From NCBI GenBank assembly GCA_031409495.1, contig JANNXI010000132.1, positions 1-19,867 on the forward strand: a stretch of DNA of 19,867 nt. Reading direction: 5' to 3'. The notes beneath the pieces are model-generated. The model was not told where the DNA came from, ran no database searches, and saw nothing but the letters and a program-made list of their open reading frames with translations. This DNA is from JANMDR01 sp031409495. Lineage in GTDB: Bacteria > Pseudomonadota > Gammaproteobacteria > Burkholderiales > Usitatibacteraceae. The position numbers and the translations under genes were made by a program. Positions 7,627 through 15,911 of this stretch are shown one piece after another. Within the stretch, counting starts at the first letter, position 1. Each line of letters starts with the position of its first letter.

Positions 7627-9768
7627 TCATCCTACCAACGGCGATTGAGTGGAAACGGCGGCACGGCTTTCCCACAGCGGCATATCGCGAACCACATCCT
7701 GCATCAACGCGGCTTCAATCGGGCGGCTAAATAAGTAGCCTTGCGCATAGGCACAGCCGAGCTCGCGGAGGGCATTGGCTTGCGCGATGGTTTCGACGCC
7801 CTCAGCCACTACGCGCGCGCCTAGACCGTGCGCCATGCCTAATATGGCTTTGGTGATGGCCACGTTTTCTGGGTTGTCGGGCAATTCATCAATTAAGCTC
7901 TTATCAATTTTTATACCATCAACCGCTAAATGCGATAGGTATGCGAGACTTGAATAACCGGTGCCAAAGTCATCTATCGATAGATGAATACCGTAGGCTT
8001 CCAAGGTGTCTAAAGTGGCGCGCGCAGGCTCGATAGCGGTGACCAACATGCTTTCTGTGAGCTCAATTTCCAGTGCGTGGGGCGGCAAATTGTACCGTTG
8101 CAAAGTGGCAATGACGCTATCGGCAAATTGTGGATTTACCAATTGACGCGCCGATACGTTGATAGCGACTGATAAATTTAAACCTTGCGCTTGCCATCCT
8201 TGTAGCGTTTTACAGGCTTGGCGCACGACATAATCGCCAATGCTGGTAATGAGCCCTGTTTCTTCAGCAATACTAATAAACTCTAGTGGCGGCACCACGC
8301 GCTCGTCAGTACGCCAACGCAGCAATGCCTCAGCTTTCACTACAACATGGCTTTCCAAGTCAATGATTGGTTGAAACACCAGCGAGAATTCTTGCCGCTC
8401 AATGGCACGTCGCAATCCCGCTTCAATACGAAACCGCTGTTCAGCGGCCCCAGTCATCTCAGGTGAAAATAAGGCATACGCGTTCTTGCCTGCACGCTTG
8501 GCACAGTACATCGCTGTATCGGCGTTGCGCACTAGCGCCTCGGCGCTTAATTTCCAATCGGAAAAAATAGCGAGTCCGATGGACACAGTAACGATGATTT
8601 CGTTGCTTTCAATGAGCATGGGAGTAGCACTTGCCCACATAATTTTTTGTGCCGCCTGGGTGAGCGCAACCTCGCTGACCGGGCCTTGCACAATCACCGC
8701 AAATTCATCGCCGCCAACGCGACACACTACATCTTCAGACGTAAACAACGCCTTTAACCGTTGCCCAAATTGCGCAAGCAGCGCATCACCGGCACCATGC
8801 CCTAAGGAATCATTGACGACTTTAAAATTATCAAGATCAATAAATACCAATGCAAAACCTAGCCCACGGCCATTTTCTTCAGATTGCGCTACATATTGAC
8901 GCATCCGATCATAAAAAAAATGGCGATTGTTTAGGCCCGTAACTAAGTCCGTTGCTGCTAAATGTGCAAGCCGCAACTCCGTATTGCGCCGCTCGGCAAG
9001 CTCCCGCTTTAATTCCGCTTCATTGGTTTGGATTTGGCGCAACAAAGCATTAAATCGATCCGCTAACTGGCCAATTTCATCGCGGCTCTTCACATCCGTT
9101 CGCGCCGCATAATCTTGGCTTACGCTGATATGCTCCATCAATGCGGCAAGCTTTGGTACGGGCGCCACCACGCGTGCCACCAAGCTTCGCGCAAGCAAAA
9201 GTGCTACGCCACAAAATATGGCTAGGATAAAGATCGTTCGCTCTAACTGCCCCCAAAGCCGCGTATTTAGTGGCTTCAGCGTTGCTACCACCACAATGTT
9301 GCCAATCACTTGACCGCGATGACTAATGGTTTCAACCCGACTTTGCATATCCTTGGGTAGCGGCAAAGTGCCCAGCCGCGAAAGTTCGCCGAGTAACTTC
9401 GGCCCTTTTTTACTATCGGCTGGATAACTTGCAACAATGGCGCCAGCGGCGTTGTAAACCTTAGCTTCGATAATCGTGGTGGCGGCAAAAATACCACGCA
9501 AAATCTCTTCAGTCTCGGACCCATTTTGAAACAACGTTGCCGCCGAGACGCTTTCCGCAGCTATCTGCGAATGCGTTTCAAGATCATGTTCAAAATGCGC
9601 AAGCTGATCGGTGTAACTTACGTAGGCAAGCACCATCACAGTAACGATGAGCACCGGCACAATAACGCAGCCTGTAGCAAGCAGCAGTTTAGTACTGAGC
9701 GTTGCATCATCGAACCGAGTCACGAGGCGACGGAATAAAGAAGTGTGCATAAGTGCATTAAAAATCAT
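7627..9768 (-). CDS. Membrane c-di-GMP enzyme with CHASE8-like sensor, HAMP, GGDEF and EAL domains
   Basis: This 713-residue inner-membrane protein would make and/or break down cyclic di-GMP. In order: membrane segment 27-51; a periplasmic domain of about 120 residues resembling the CHASE8 sensor of YfiN/DgcN; a second membrane segment 178-194; HAMP about 195-245; a short helical linker; GGDEF about 270-430; EAL about 440-700. The GGDEF motif is intact (about 351-355), but the RxxD inhibitory site five residues before it reads TSED, so product feedback is probably lost. EAL residues look complete: EALLRW (about 479), ELTE, IDDFGTGYSS (about 596), KIDK and AEGVET. The ATG overlaps the stop of the YfiR-like gene by one base (TAATG), implying coupling. 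YfiR is known to repress YfiN through its periplasmic domain, so the neighbour is the likely regulator. Confidence 0.9.
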   Translation of the reverse strand: MIFNALMHTSLFRRLVTRFDDATLSTKLLLATGCVIVPVLIVTVMVLAYVSYTDQLAHFEHDLETHSQIAAESVSAATLFQNGSETEEILRGIFAATTIIEAKVYNAAGAIVASYPADSKKGPKLLGELSRLGTLPLPKDMQSRVETISHRGQVIGNIVVVATLKPLNTRLWGQLERTIFILAIFCGVALLLARSLVARVVAPVPKLAALMEHISVSQDYAARTDVKSRDEIGQLADRFNALLRQIQTNEAELKRELAERRNTELRLAHLAATDLVTGLNNRHFFYDRMRQYVAQSEENGRGLGFALVFIDLDNFKVVNDSLGHGAGDALLAQFGQRLKALFTSEDVVCRVGGDEFAVIVQGPVSEVALTQAAQKIMWASATPMLIESNEIIVTVSIGLAIFSDWKLSAEALVRNADTAMYCAKRAGKNAYALFSPEMTGAAEQRFRIEAGLRRAIERQEFSLVFQPIIDLESHVVVKAEALLRWRTDERVVPPLEFISIAEETGLITSIGDYVVRQACKTLQGWQAQGLNLSVAINVSARQLVNPQFADSVIATLQRYNLPPHALEIELTESMLVTAIEPARATLDTLEAYGIHLSIDDFGTGYSSLAYLSHLAVDGIKIDKSLIDELPDNPENVAITKAILGMAHGLGARVVAEGVETIAQANALRELGCAYAQGYLFSRPIEAALMQDVVRDMPLWESRAAVSTQSPLVG

Positions 9769-10376
9769 TAGTGCACGCTTTTGGCTAAGCGAATCAGCTT
9801 GGTACTGATGTCAAGCTGCTGCGCTTTGGCGGCAACGGTGTTGATTTGAAACGCCACTTTGTCATCGATTACCGTAAGATTGAACATAATATTTTTAAGC
9901 GGAAATTCTTTTGACTCAGCAACTGTAATAATCGGCAAGCCCTGCGTTACGGTAGTTGCACGGCGCACGGCATCGCGGTCTTCTTCGGCAATAAACACCA
10001 AGGAGCAGGCTTTTAGCGTCTCCAAGGCAACATCTTGCGCAACGATAATCGGGCGCCGCGCGATTTTTCGATTGGCTAGCGATTTGAGTGCAGCGCCAAA
10101 GGGACTCTTACCGTAAATGCAAATACGATAAACTACCGCGTTGTCATCGGTTTTTGCTTCTGAAGCGGCAAGGTCAATTGTTGACGACGCCACAGTAGAC
10201 GGCACTTTAGAAATCGGTTGGGTAAACAGCGCAAAATTAAATAAGAACGCCGCTTTAACTTCATACTCGCTCACTTGCGCTACACTTAAGTTGGGTAGGC
10301 CAGCCAAGAGTGCATACCAGACGAACTTGGTGCCAAGATTCACTAAGTATTTTCGCATCAGCATCGAAAATTTCAT
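9768..10376 (-). CDS. YfiR-like periplasmic regulator (DUF4154)
   Basis: This 202-residue protein is likely periplasmic: the signal peptide runs to about residue 33 (SVA/Q). The mature start VSEYEVKAAFLFNFALF matches the YfiR/DUF4154 opening, and the C-terminus (about 165-200), with a hydrophobic NIMFNLTVIDDKVAFQIN segment and DISTKLIRLAK, matches the family's end. In Pseudomonas YfiR is a periplasmic repressor of the diguanylate cyclase YfiN. Here a YfiN-like enzyme follows with a one-base stop/start overlap, and a TonB-dependent receptor precedes with a four-base overlap. Cysteines after the signal peptide include C86 and C124, which could respond to redox state (inference). Confidence 0.87.
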   Translation of the reverse strand: MKFSMLMRKYLVNLGTKFVWYALLAGLPNLSVAQVSEYEVKAAFLFNFALFTQPISKVPSTVASSTIDLAASEAKTDDNAVVYRICIYGKSPFGAALKSLANRKIARRPIIVAQDVALETLKACSLVFIAEEDRDAVRRATTVTQGLPIITVAESKEFPLKNIMFNLTVIDDKVAFQINTVAAKAQQLDISTKLIRLAKSVH

Positions 10377-12400
10377 CTAAAGCTGTACTTTGCGCCGAGC
10401 CAAAACGAGCGCACACCGCCGCGCTCGCTCGCCTGTAAAAACTCTTCGCCCAGCGGGTAGCCGTAACTACGGTCGAACATATTTTTTAAGCCTAATGTAG
10501 TGCTAAAGCCGGGCCAAAATTCATCTGCTATAGCCGTAACGTTCACTACACTATAACCGCCTACCGCACCCTCGCGTCCTTGTTGCGCACCTACATATTG
10601 CAAATTAATGCTGCCGAAAATACTCGCGGATGATTGGGAAAAGCCCCGCCACTTTGGCGTGTACAGCGCCACCTGGGCAAGACTGCGCGGTGAATTAGTC
10701 AATGCAACGCTGCTCTCATTTACCGCACCCCCTCGCTTAGACTTACCTTGTTGAAACGTGGCACCGACGCGCGCACGCCAACCGTCGCGTTGCACTAAAG
10801 TCAGGTCTATTTGCACACCATTTACGGTAGTCGAACCAGTGTTAGAAAACACCAATACCCCGTCGGCAGGATCAACAATGAAATCGATGAGTTTATCAAC
10901 CTTATTATTAAACCCACTAATACGTAGTGACGCACCTTGACCGATTTCTTGTTCAAACGTGAGTTCGTTTGAGGTGACGCGCTCTGCACGCAATGATGGG
11001 TTGGTACGATAGCCAATTTCTGGCGCGTTGTAATAAAGCTCGTAAGCGTTGGGATTGCGAAACGCAACGCCATGTTGCAGCTTTAGCGCGCTGGTGGCGG
11101 TAGCGCGATACACGGCACCTAATCGTGGCGACAGCACCGTATCACGCGCAGTTTGTCCGTCGAGCCGCAGACCCAAGCTAAGGGACAATGCAGGTGTGGG
11201 CATGAAATCATTTTGCGCATACAGCCCCCATCGGGTAAATTTACTGTGCTGATCTACCAAGGATTTCCGCATTGATGACGATATAACTTCAAAGGCTAAA
11301 CTACTCACGCGCGTCACCTCAAAGCCCGTCACCAAGGTGGAATCGGGCCGCCATTTTGCGACGGCTTTGATGTCTGCGTCCACCCAATTAGCATGCGAAA
11401 CTTGCACGTTATCAGTTGTCGCACCATTTACAGCTTCACTTAAATTATAAGACTTAAATGCATATTCACTTGCACCCAAATGAGCAGTGAGCGTCAGCGC
11501 CGGTGTGGCCTCAACAATATAGACGGCCGCCACATTTGCCAAGCGATCACGATTTGGCTGCACCGCGTTAGGCTGCGTAAAATATGCGCCGTTGGCGGTA
11601 TTGACCTCTCGATTTACGTATGCGGCCGACAGGCTCAACCCATTGGAGTCATAGCGGCCAAAAAACCGATTAGCCCATTCTTTATCGCGCCCTGCCGGCG
11701 TAGCCGAACCCGGACGCTCGAGTTCTTGTGCACTACGTTGCCTGCCAGGCGATTCGTAACGGGAGACTTGTAGTAAACCACTTCCACCGTGATCAAACTT
11801 TAAGTCCAATCCGCCTTCATAACGCTGTTTGTTGCCTTCTCCAATCTCAAAGCCAACCTGTGCGGCTCGTTGACCTCTACTTTTTTTGGTGATGATATTG
11901 ATGACGCCAAAAAACGCGTTACTACCATACACCGATGATCCAGGCCCCGGAATAAACTCTAGCCGCTCGATAAGCGAAATATCTATGGGTCCTTCTTCGC
12001 CTAAATACGCACCATCGTAAGCGAGTTCATTTAGTCTCCGCCCATCAAGCAACAATAGAATACGCGCATTAAAATCACCGGTACGCAAAAACCCGCGCAC
12101 ACCAAGTCGTGTATAAATGCCGTCGTTGTGCAAATGCACGCCGCTAAACAATGACAAGGCCTCACCCAAATTACGCGCCCCAGACGCGCGAATTTCATCG
12201 GCTTTTATGAGCTGCGGTGAGCCCGCAATTTCGGATGATTTTTGCTCGTAACGCGACGCACTCACCACTTTGACTTCAAGCAGTTGCTCGAGCGATAAGT
12301 TAATTACATCTTCGGCGGCTACGGCTGTCGAAAAGCAAGTTAGGCCCAGAACTACCAACTTCGGCGCGTTGCGATTAAATTTTCTATCTTTCCGGCTCAT
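10373..12400 (-). CDS. TonB-dependent receptor, putative sensor for the YfiR-GGDEF/EAL operon
   Basis: This 675-residue outer-membrane protein has a signal peptide to about residue 28, the segment LSLEQLLEVKVVSASRYEQK, a plug domain (about 52-163) ending in PGPGSSVYGSNAFFGVINI, and a long beta-barrel region finishing in a terminal strand (WLGAKYSFR). The ATG at 12400 is chosen over a TTG seven codons upstream because a basic N-terminus and hydrophobic core follow and GAAAG lies 7 nt before it. The L-S-L-E-x-L-L-x-V-x-V-x-S-A-S opening is shared by a receptor subgroup in which I see no clear TonB box. Its stop overlaps the YfiR-like start as ATGA. I infer that it reports an outer-membrane signal or ligand to the c-di-GMP enzyme. 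The ligand is unknown. Confidence 0.88.
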   Translation of the reverse strand: MSRKDRKFNRNAPKLVVLGLTCFSTAVAAEDVINLSLEQLLEVKVVSASRYEQKSSEIAGSPQLIKADEIRASGARNLGEALSLFSGVHLHNDGIYTRLGVRGFLRTGDFNARILLLLDGRRLNELAYDGAYLGEEGPIDISLIERLEFIPGPGSSVYGSNAFFGVINIITKKSRGQRAAQVGFEIGEGNKQRYEGGLDLKFDHGGSGLLQVSRYESPGRQRSAQELERPGSATPAGRDKEWANRFFGRYDSNGLSLSAAYVNREVNTANGAYFTQPNAVQPNRDRLANVAAVYIVEATPALTLTAHLGASEYAFKSYNLSEAVNGATTDNVQVSHANWVDADIKAVAKWRPDSTLVTGFEVTRVSSLAFEVISSSMRKSLVDQHSKFTRWGLYAQNDFMPTPALSLSLGLRLDGQTARDTVLSPRLGAVYRATATSALKLQHGVAFRNPNAYELYYNAPEIGYRTNPSLRAERVTSNELTFEQEIGQGASLRISGFNNKVDKLIDFIVDPADGVLVFSNTGSTTVNGVQIDLTLVQRDGWRARVGATFQQGKSKRGGAVNESSVALTNSPRSLAQVALYTPKWRGFSQSSASIFGSINLQYVGAQQGREGAVGGYSVVNVTAIADEFWPGFSTTLGLKNMFDRSYGYPLGEEFLQASERGGVRSFWLGAKYSFR

Positions 12401-12494
12401 GCTGCAACTTTCGCGTAACAAGATAATGCTGTTTTAATTGGTTTCCCCTACTGAAACTCCCCATTGAAGAAGCATACAACAAAGCTGCGCCGTG

Positions 12495-12522
12495 AAAAAA
12501 GCCCTAGACTAAATTTAGGTGC
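12495..12522 (-). terminator. Intrinsic terminator of the chromate operon
   Basis: On the minus strand GCACCTA (12516-12522) pairs with TAGGGC (12501-12506) with one bulged A, around a 9-nt loop. A run of six Ts follows (12495-12500). It starts a few bases after the chrA stop codon. Six pairs plus the T-run make it convincing. Confidence 0.7.
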
Positions 12523-12528
12523 CCCGTT

Positions 12529-13908
12529 TTAAGTCACAATCAAGCTATGCAACACGCCCGCACCCGCGCACACAGCGATGACCATCATCACGCCAGCCTT
12601 AAAACGAAACAACGCTACTGCGGCCAGCACGGTTAATAGGGCCGCAAACCACTCAAATCCACCGCTGAAGATGCCTGCAAATAGGGTGTCTTCAGCCATT
12701 TTTTTACCACCATTTGGCCACCACACATGCCATGCAAAAAACAACGCAAGATTTACAATTACGCCCACTACTGCAGCGGTGATAGCAGTGAGTGGCGCGG
12801 TAAATTTTAATTTACCGTGGGTGGTTTCAATAATTGGCCCACCAATCAAGATAAATAAAAACGACGGCAAAAACGTCACGAACGTCACTACACAAGCCGC
12901 TAAGGTACCTGCCAAAAACAGCGCGTCTGGCCCTAAAATTTGCTTAGTCCACCCGCCTACAAAGCCCACAAACGCCACCACCATAATCAGCGGCCCAGGT
13001 GTTGTTTCACCCAAGGCCAAGCCATCGATCATCTGTGTGGCGGTGAGCCACTGATAGTGGTCTACCCCGCCCTGATATACGTAAGGAAGCACCGCATAAG
13101 CACCGCCAAAAGTCAGCATGGCAGCTTTGGTAAAAAACCAACCCATTTGCGTGAGAGTGCTAGTAAAACCTGTCTGCGCCACGATTAACCCCATGACAGC
13201 GAGCCACATGCCAATGCCGATGGCCGCAAACAGACACAACCGCGACCAGCGAAATATGGCGTGCGACGGCGTGGGTGTGGTGTCGTCGATGATGTATTTT
13301 GCGCTGTCGTTCGTGGCGGCTATTGCGCCATGCGCGCCAGCATTGCCGCCCCCTAACGAAAATTTATCAGGTGCATATTTACCGCCCAACACCCCTAGAA
13401 ACGCAGCACCGAGCACAATGGCCGGAAACGGTAATTGGAAGAAAAATATCGCAACAAACGCAACGACTGCGATGCCAATTAGCAGCCAATTTTTCATCAC
13501 CCGCCCGCCGATACGCCACGCCGCATGCAGCACGATGGCCGTGACTGCAGGCTTGATACCGTACAACAGCCCTGCCACAATCGGCACCTGACCAAACGCT
13601 AAATATATCCAACTAAGCGCAATTAAAATAAACAGCGAGGGCAATACAAACAATACCCCCGCCGCAATGCCACCCTTGGTGCCGTGCATAAGCCAACCGA
13701 TATAGGTGGCCAGTTGCTGCGCCTCTGGCCCCGGCAGCACCATGCAGTAATTAAGCGCGTGTAGAAACCTTTTTTCAGAAATCCAATGCTTTGTTTCTAC
13801 CAGCTCTTTATGCATGACGGCAATTTGCCCTGCTGGCCCACCAAAACTGATGAAGCCTAACTTGAGCCAAAATTTGAGCGCGTCGGCAAAACTGATACTG
13901 CTATTCAT
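12529..13908 (-). CDS. Chromate transporter ChrA, two-domain form
   Basis: This 459-residue inner-membrane protein belongs to the CHR chromate ion transporter family, long form with two homologous halves. The N-terminal half (about 5-185) carries FGGPAGQIAVMHKELV and NYCMVLPGPEAQQLA. The C-terminal half (about 215-455) carries LTFGGAYAVLPYV and LGETTPGPLIMVVAFVG. Two FGG plus PGP blocks in tandem are the hallmark of the family. ChrA exports chromate from the cytoplasm, driven by the membrane potential. The start at 13908 overlaps the stop of the rhodanese-ChrB gene as ATGA, so the two are coupled. A terminator follows directly. About 10-12 membrane segments are visible, split by a Gly/Ala-rich hydrophilic stretch near residues 180-215. 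Confidence 0.92.
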   Translation of the reverse strand: MNSSISFADALKFWLKLGFISFGGPAGQIAVMHKELVETKHWISEKRFLHALNYCMVLPGPEAQQLATYIGWLMHGTKGGIAAGVLFVLPSLFILIALSWIYLAFGQVPIVAGLLYGIKPAVTAIVLHAAWRIGGRVMKNWLLIGIAVVAFVAIFFFQLPFPAIVLGAAFLGVLGGKYAPDKFSLGGGNAGAHGAIAATNDSAKYIIDDTTPTPSHAIFRWSRLCLFAAIGIGMWLAVMGLIVAQTGFTSTLTQMGWFFTKAAMLTFGGAYAVLPYVYQGGVDHYQWLTATQMIDGLALGETTPGPLIMVVAFVGFVGGWTKQILGPDALFLAGTLAACVVTFVTFLPSFLFILIGGPIIETTHGKLKFTAPLTAITAAVVGVIVNLALFFAWHVWWPNGGKKMAEDTLFAGIFSGGFEWFAALLTVLAAVALFRFKAGVMMVIAVCAGAGVLHSLIVT

Positions 13909-14807
13909 GCTTTTGCTTTATTGAGTAAATCAGCATTGTGCACTTCAGCTTGTGCACTTTGCAGCCACGCGTAATAGGCGTCGTAAGCAATCATGCCGAA
14001 ATTGAGCATGGTATGGTCATCTTCATAAAGCTGCGATAAACCAAGCGACAAAGCCAGCAAACCGGGCGATTGCGCTGTGAGATCGGACTGCCCGGTATCC
14101 GCACCGCGCACAATTTTGGCAAGGGCTTGAAGCGATAGATCGCGCAAATCAAAATCGAGCAACAACGCATCAAAACTGCACAGCGCGCCACGATGGGTAA
14201 ACCGAACGCCGGGCACGTCATACGCAATCGCCCCCGACCGTGCCGCATAGGCGTGCACCTCGTGCGTAGGCACGTATACGAAGTCCGCCAAGGGGTCTAT
14301 AAAGCGGCGAATCAGCCACGGACAGGCAATGCGGTCAATCCTCGGTCGGGCACGGGTAACCCACGTGCTGGGCGCGTTGATGGCGGAGGGAATGAGTGGC
14401 ACGGCCATATTGGCCTCAGTGGTGTCGTTGGAGGCAGCCATTTTCGCCACGAGAGGCGCGCCAATACCGTTCCAAGCTTCAATACCACCCTCCAAGGTGG
14501 CCGTATTTAGGCCTTTTTCAGCCAATACAGCTGCCATATTTTTGCTAATTTCAAACCCGTGCACGCAATAAACCACAATCGGCACGTGACGCGGCAAATA
14601 CTTGCACCAGCTCAACACATCAAAAGGATTACGCCACGTGGCGCCGGCAATTAAGTGCGTCGCCTTGCTAAAAGCTTCAACGCGTCGCACATCAATGACA
14701 AGCGGATGCGCATTGCGGCCAAGCGTGGTGCGCAGGGCTTGGGCTGTGATGGTGCGGGGGAGATTGGCGGAAGGCGTGTGTGAAGCTGGTGTACGAACGG
14801 TGTCCAT
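13905..14807 (-). CDS. Rhodanese-like domain fused to ChrB C-terminal domain, chromate resistance
   Basis: This 300-residue, probably cytosolic protein has a rhodanese domain (about 20-120) and a ChrB C-terminal domain (about 147-290). In the rhodanese part, IDVRR (about 38-42), the candidate catalytic C81 in VVYCVHGFE, and LEGGIEAW are visible. The second part starts at WVTRARPRIDRIACPWLIRRF and includes HRGALCSFDALLLDF. In known chromate operons ChrB is a chromate-responsive regulator of chrA; a sulfurtransferase-like domain could give thiol or redox chemistry (inference). The classical N-terminal DNA-binding part of ChrB is absent here. The ATG at 14807 has GAGGA a few bases upstream (14814-14818). 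It is the first gene of the operon and overlaps chrA by four bases. Confidence 0.85.
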   Translation of the reverse strand: MDTVRTPASHTPSANLPRTITAQALRTTLGRNAHPLVIDVRRVEAFSKATHLIAGATWRNPFDVLSWCKYLPRHVPIVVYCVHGFEISKNMAAVLAEKGLNTATLEGGIEAWNGIGAPLVAKMAASNDTTEANMAVPLIPSAINAPSTWVTRARPRIDRIACPWLIRRFIDPLADFVYVPTHEVHAYAARSGAIAYDVPGVRFTHRGALCSFDALLLDFDLRDLSLQALAKIVRGADTGQSDLTAQSPGLLALSLGLSQLYEDDHTMLNFGMIAYDAYYAWLQSAQAEVHNADLLNKAKA

Positions 14808-14909
14808 GAGAAATCCTCAAAGTTAAAAAACAGAACTTGGACGGGACACCGTCTTGGGGAAATAAAGCGATGGTCTACTTTATTGCAACGGGAGTCTGTG
14901 GTTCCCGAG
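14808..14909 (-). promoter_or_regulatory. Structured 5' leader of the chromate operon, candidate cis-regulatory RNA or operator
   Basis: From the predicted transcription start to the start codon, about 100 nt contain four inverted repeats in a row. In transcript order: CGGGA/TCCCG (arms 14903-14907 and 14889-14893, 9-nt loop); AATAAAG/CTTTATT (14878-14884 and 14861-14867, 10-nt loop); GACGG/CCGTC (14849-14853 and 14840-14844, tetraloop); and AAGTT/AACTT (14834-14838 and 14820-14824), which encloses a T-run and ends next to the GAGGA ribosome binding site. I recall chrB-associated RNA motifs being reported upstream of chrB genes but cannot verify a match. The 7-bp repeat could instead be a protein operator. 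Confidence 0.5.
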
Positions 14910-14915
14910 GGGATG

Positions 14916-14945
14916 ATTTTAGGGGGTGGCGGGTAGTAGTGTCAA
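14916..14945 (-). promoter_or_regulatory. Strong sigma-70-type promoter of the chromate operon
   Basis: On the minus strand a perfect TTGACA (14940-14945) is followed after 18 nt by TAAAAT (14916-14921, one mismatch from TATAAT). Transcription should start near 14906-14910, immediately before the first hairpin of the leader. It is the closest consensus promoter I found in the window. Confidence 0.75.
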
Positions 14946-14994
14946 ATTTAGATCGAAGTTTTCGGCCGTAAACTCTGAGCTCTCAATACCACCC

Positions 14995-15429
14995 TCAAGC
15001 TCGTCGAACTCTTAATGCTCGACTCGCAATTTCGCCATTTTCAGTTTCGGCGAGAACTCGTATATTTTGCTGCCCGTCAATATGATAGGAATCAATTAAG
15101 AATTCCAACTCGCAGATTGCCAATTTTGGATAATCTTTCTCCTCCATAGCTGGATCAAAGTTGTCGCAAATAAAATTTTTCGAATCGCTAAACCCAGCCG
15201 CAAGATCTTCCGTGACAGCAAGCTGCGTCTTGTTAGACTGAATTCTCACTATGAGCTTCTTAAATGGCTCAGCGAGTGGCGTTACGACGGAAACAGCGAT
15301 TCCCAGCCTAGATAAAGTTGCGGGAATAGTAGTAACGATTAATTCTGTCGCGTAAACTCCCATAAGCGATCGTTTATTACCAAGCTCATGGCGAATGTCA
15401 TCACAATATGTAACCTGAATATACCGCAT
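14995..15429 (-). CDS. DUF6941-like protein, third gene of the toxin-antitoxin cassette
   Basis: This 144-residue protein has no signal peptide and no membrane segment. Its N-terminus (YCDDIRHELGNKRSLMGVYATEL) and the TPLAEPFKKLIVRI segment resemble a family I recall as DUF6941, found as small cytosolic proteins of unknown function. It has alternating beta-type patterns and ends in RALRVRRA. It starts 2 nt after the XRE gene's stop codon, so it is almost certainly co-transcribed with the toxin and antitoxin genes. Whether it belongs to the toxin system or is a passenger is unknown. No clear intrinsic terminator follows it. Confidence 0.65.
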   Translation of the reverse strand: MRYIQVTYCDDIRHELGNKRSLMGVYATELIVTTIPATLSRLGIAVSVVTPLAEPFKKLIVRIQSNKTQLAVTEDLAAGFSDSKNFICDNFDPAMEEKDYPKLAICELEFLIDSYHIDGQQNIRVLAETENGEIASRALRVRRA

Positions 15430-15431
15430 AA

Positions 15432-15911
15432 CTAGCCTGCAACTTTAGATGTGTTTTTCAACGCTTCAGCGATTTCGTCCCTAGAGACCTGAAGCGTCAC
15501 AACGAATTTCTCGAACGTCTTAAAAAGCACGTCATCAAGGCCGCACTCAATCCTAGAGAGCCTTGCTTGCGAAGTGCCCATCAAAACTGCCAGCTTCGCC
15601 TGAGAAAGTCCACGCTTTAGCCGGAGCGAAGACATGGTTGGCTTTTCGTCAATATCAATCACGTTCGCCAACCGCTTTCTTGCAGCGGCTAACGCAAGAG
15701 AGCGCGCGGGATTTTGCTCATACATTTGAATCACTGCATCTATACCTAAATAAGCATGCGGAACAACCGCATCGCTCGAAACCATAAATATGCTGTAGAT
15801 ATTGCTATCTGTTGCCGGTTGAGGCGACGACACATAGCGCTTAATAACGGGGGATGTCGAGCTCGTCGTAAGCTGCGATAATTCGCCTCGAAATGGGGTG
15901 ATTTTGGTCAT
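15432..15911 (-). CDS. XRE-type helix-turn-helix protein, probable antitoxin
   Basis: This protein of about 159 residues has an XRE/Cro-type HTH at about residues 91-147. SLRLKRGLSQAKLAVLMG, then TSQARLSRIECG, is a canonical HTH_3 core. It follows a RelE/ParE-like toxin gene, the toxin-first order of HigBA-type systems, where the XRE protein neutralises the toxin and represses the operon. The start is uncertain. ATG 15911 overlaps the toxin gene by 71 nt. TTG 15932 or GTG 15923 lie nearer an AGGAG sequence (GTG at 9 nt). ATG 15785 would avoid overlap but has no ribosome binding site. The roughly 90 residues before the HTH may hold the toxin-binding region (inference). Confidence 0.75.
   Translation of the reverse strand: MTKITPFRGELSQLTTSSTSPVIKRYVSSPQPATDSNIYSIFMVSSDAVVPHAYLGIDAVIQMYEQNPARSLALAAARKRLANVIDIDEKPTMSSLRLKRGLSQAKLAVLMGTSQARLSRIECGLDDVLFKTFEKFVVTLQVSRDEIAEALKNTSKVAG

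Noticed and set aside
8402..8899. 165-codon plus-strand open frame
   Set aside because: It is antisense to the GGDEF domain coding sequence, whose motifs are intact; Ser/Ala/Thr-rich composition is typical of a shadow frame.
12578..13591. Overlapping plus-strand open frames of about 157 codons
   Set aside because: They lie opposite chrA and read as Asn/Thr/Ala/Pro-rich translations without any domain.
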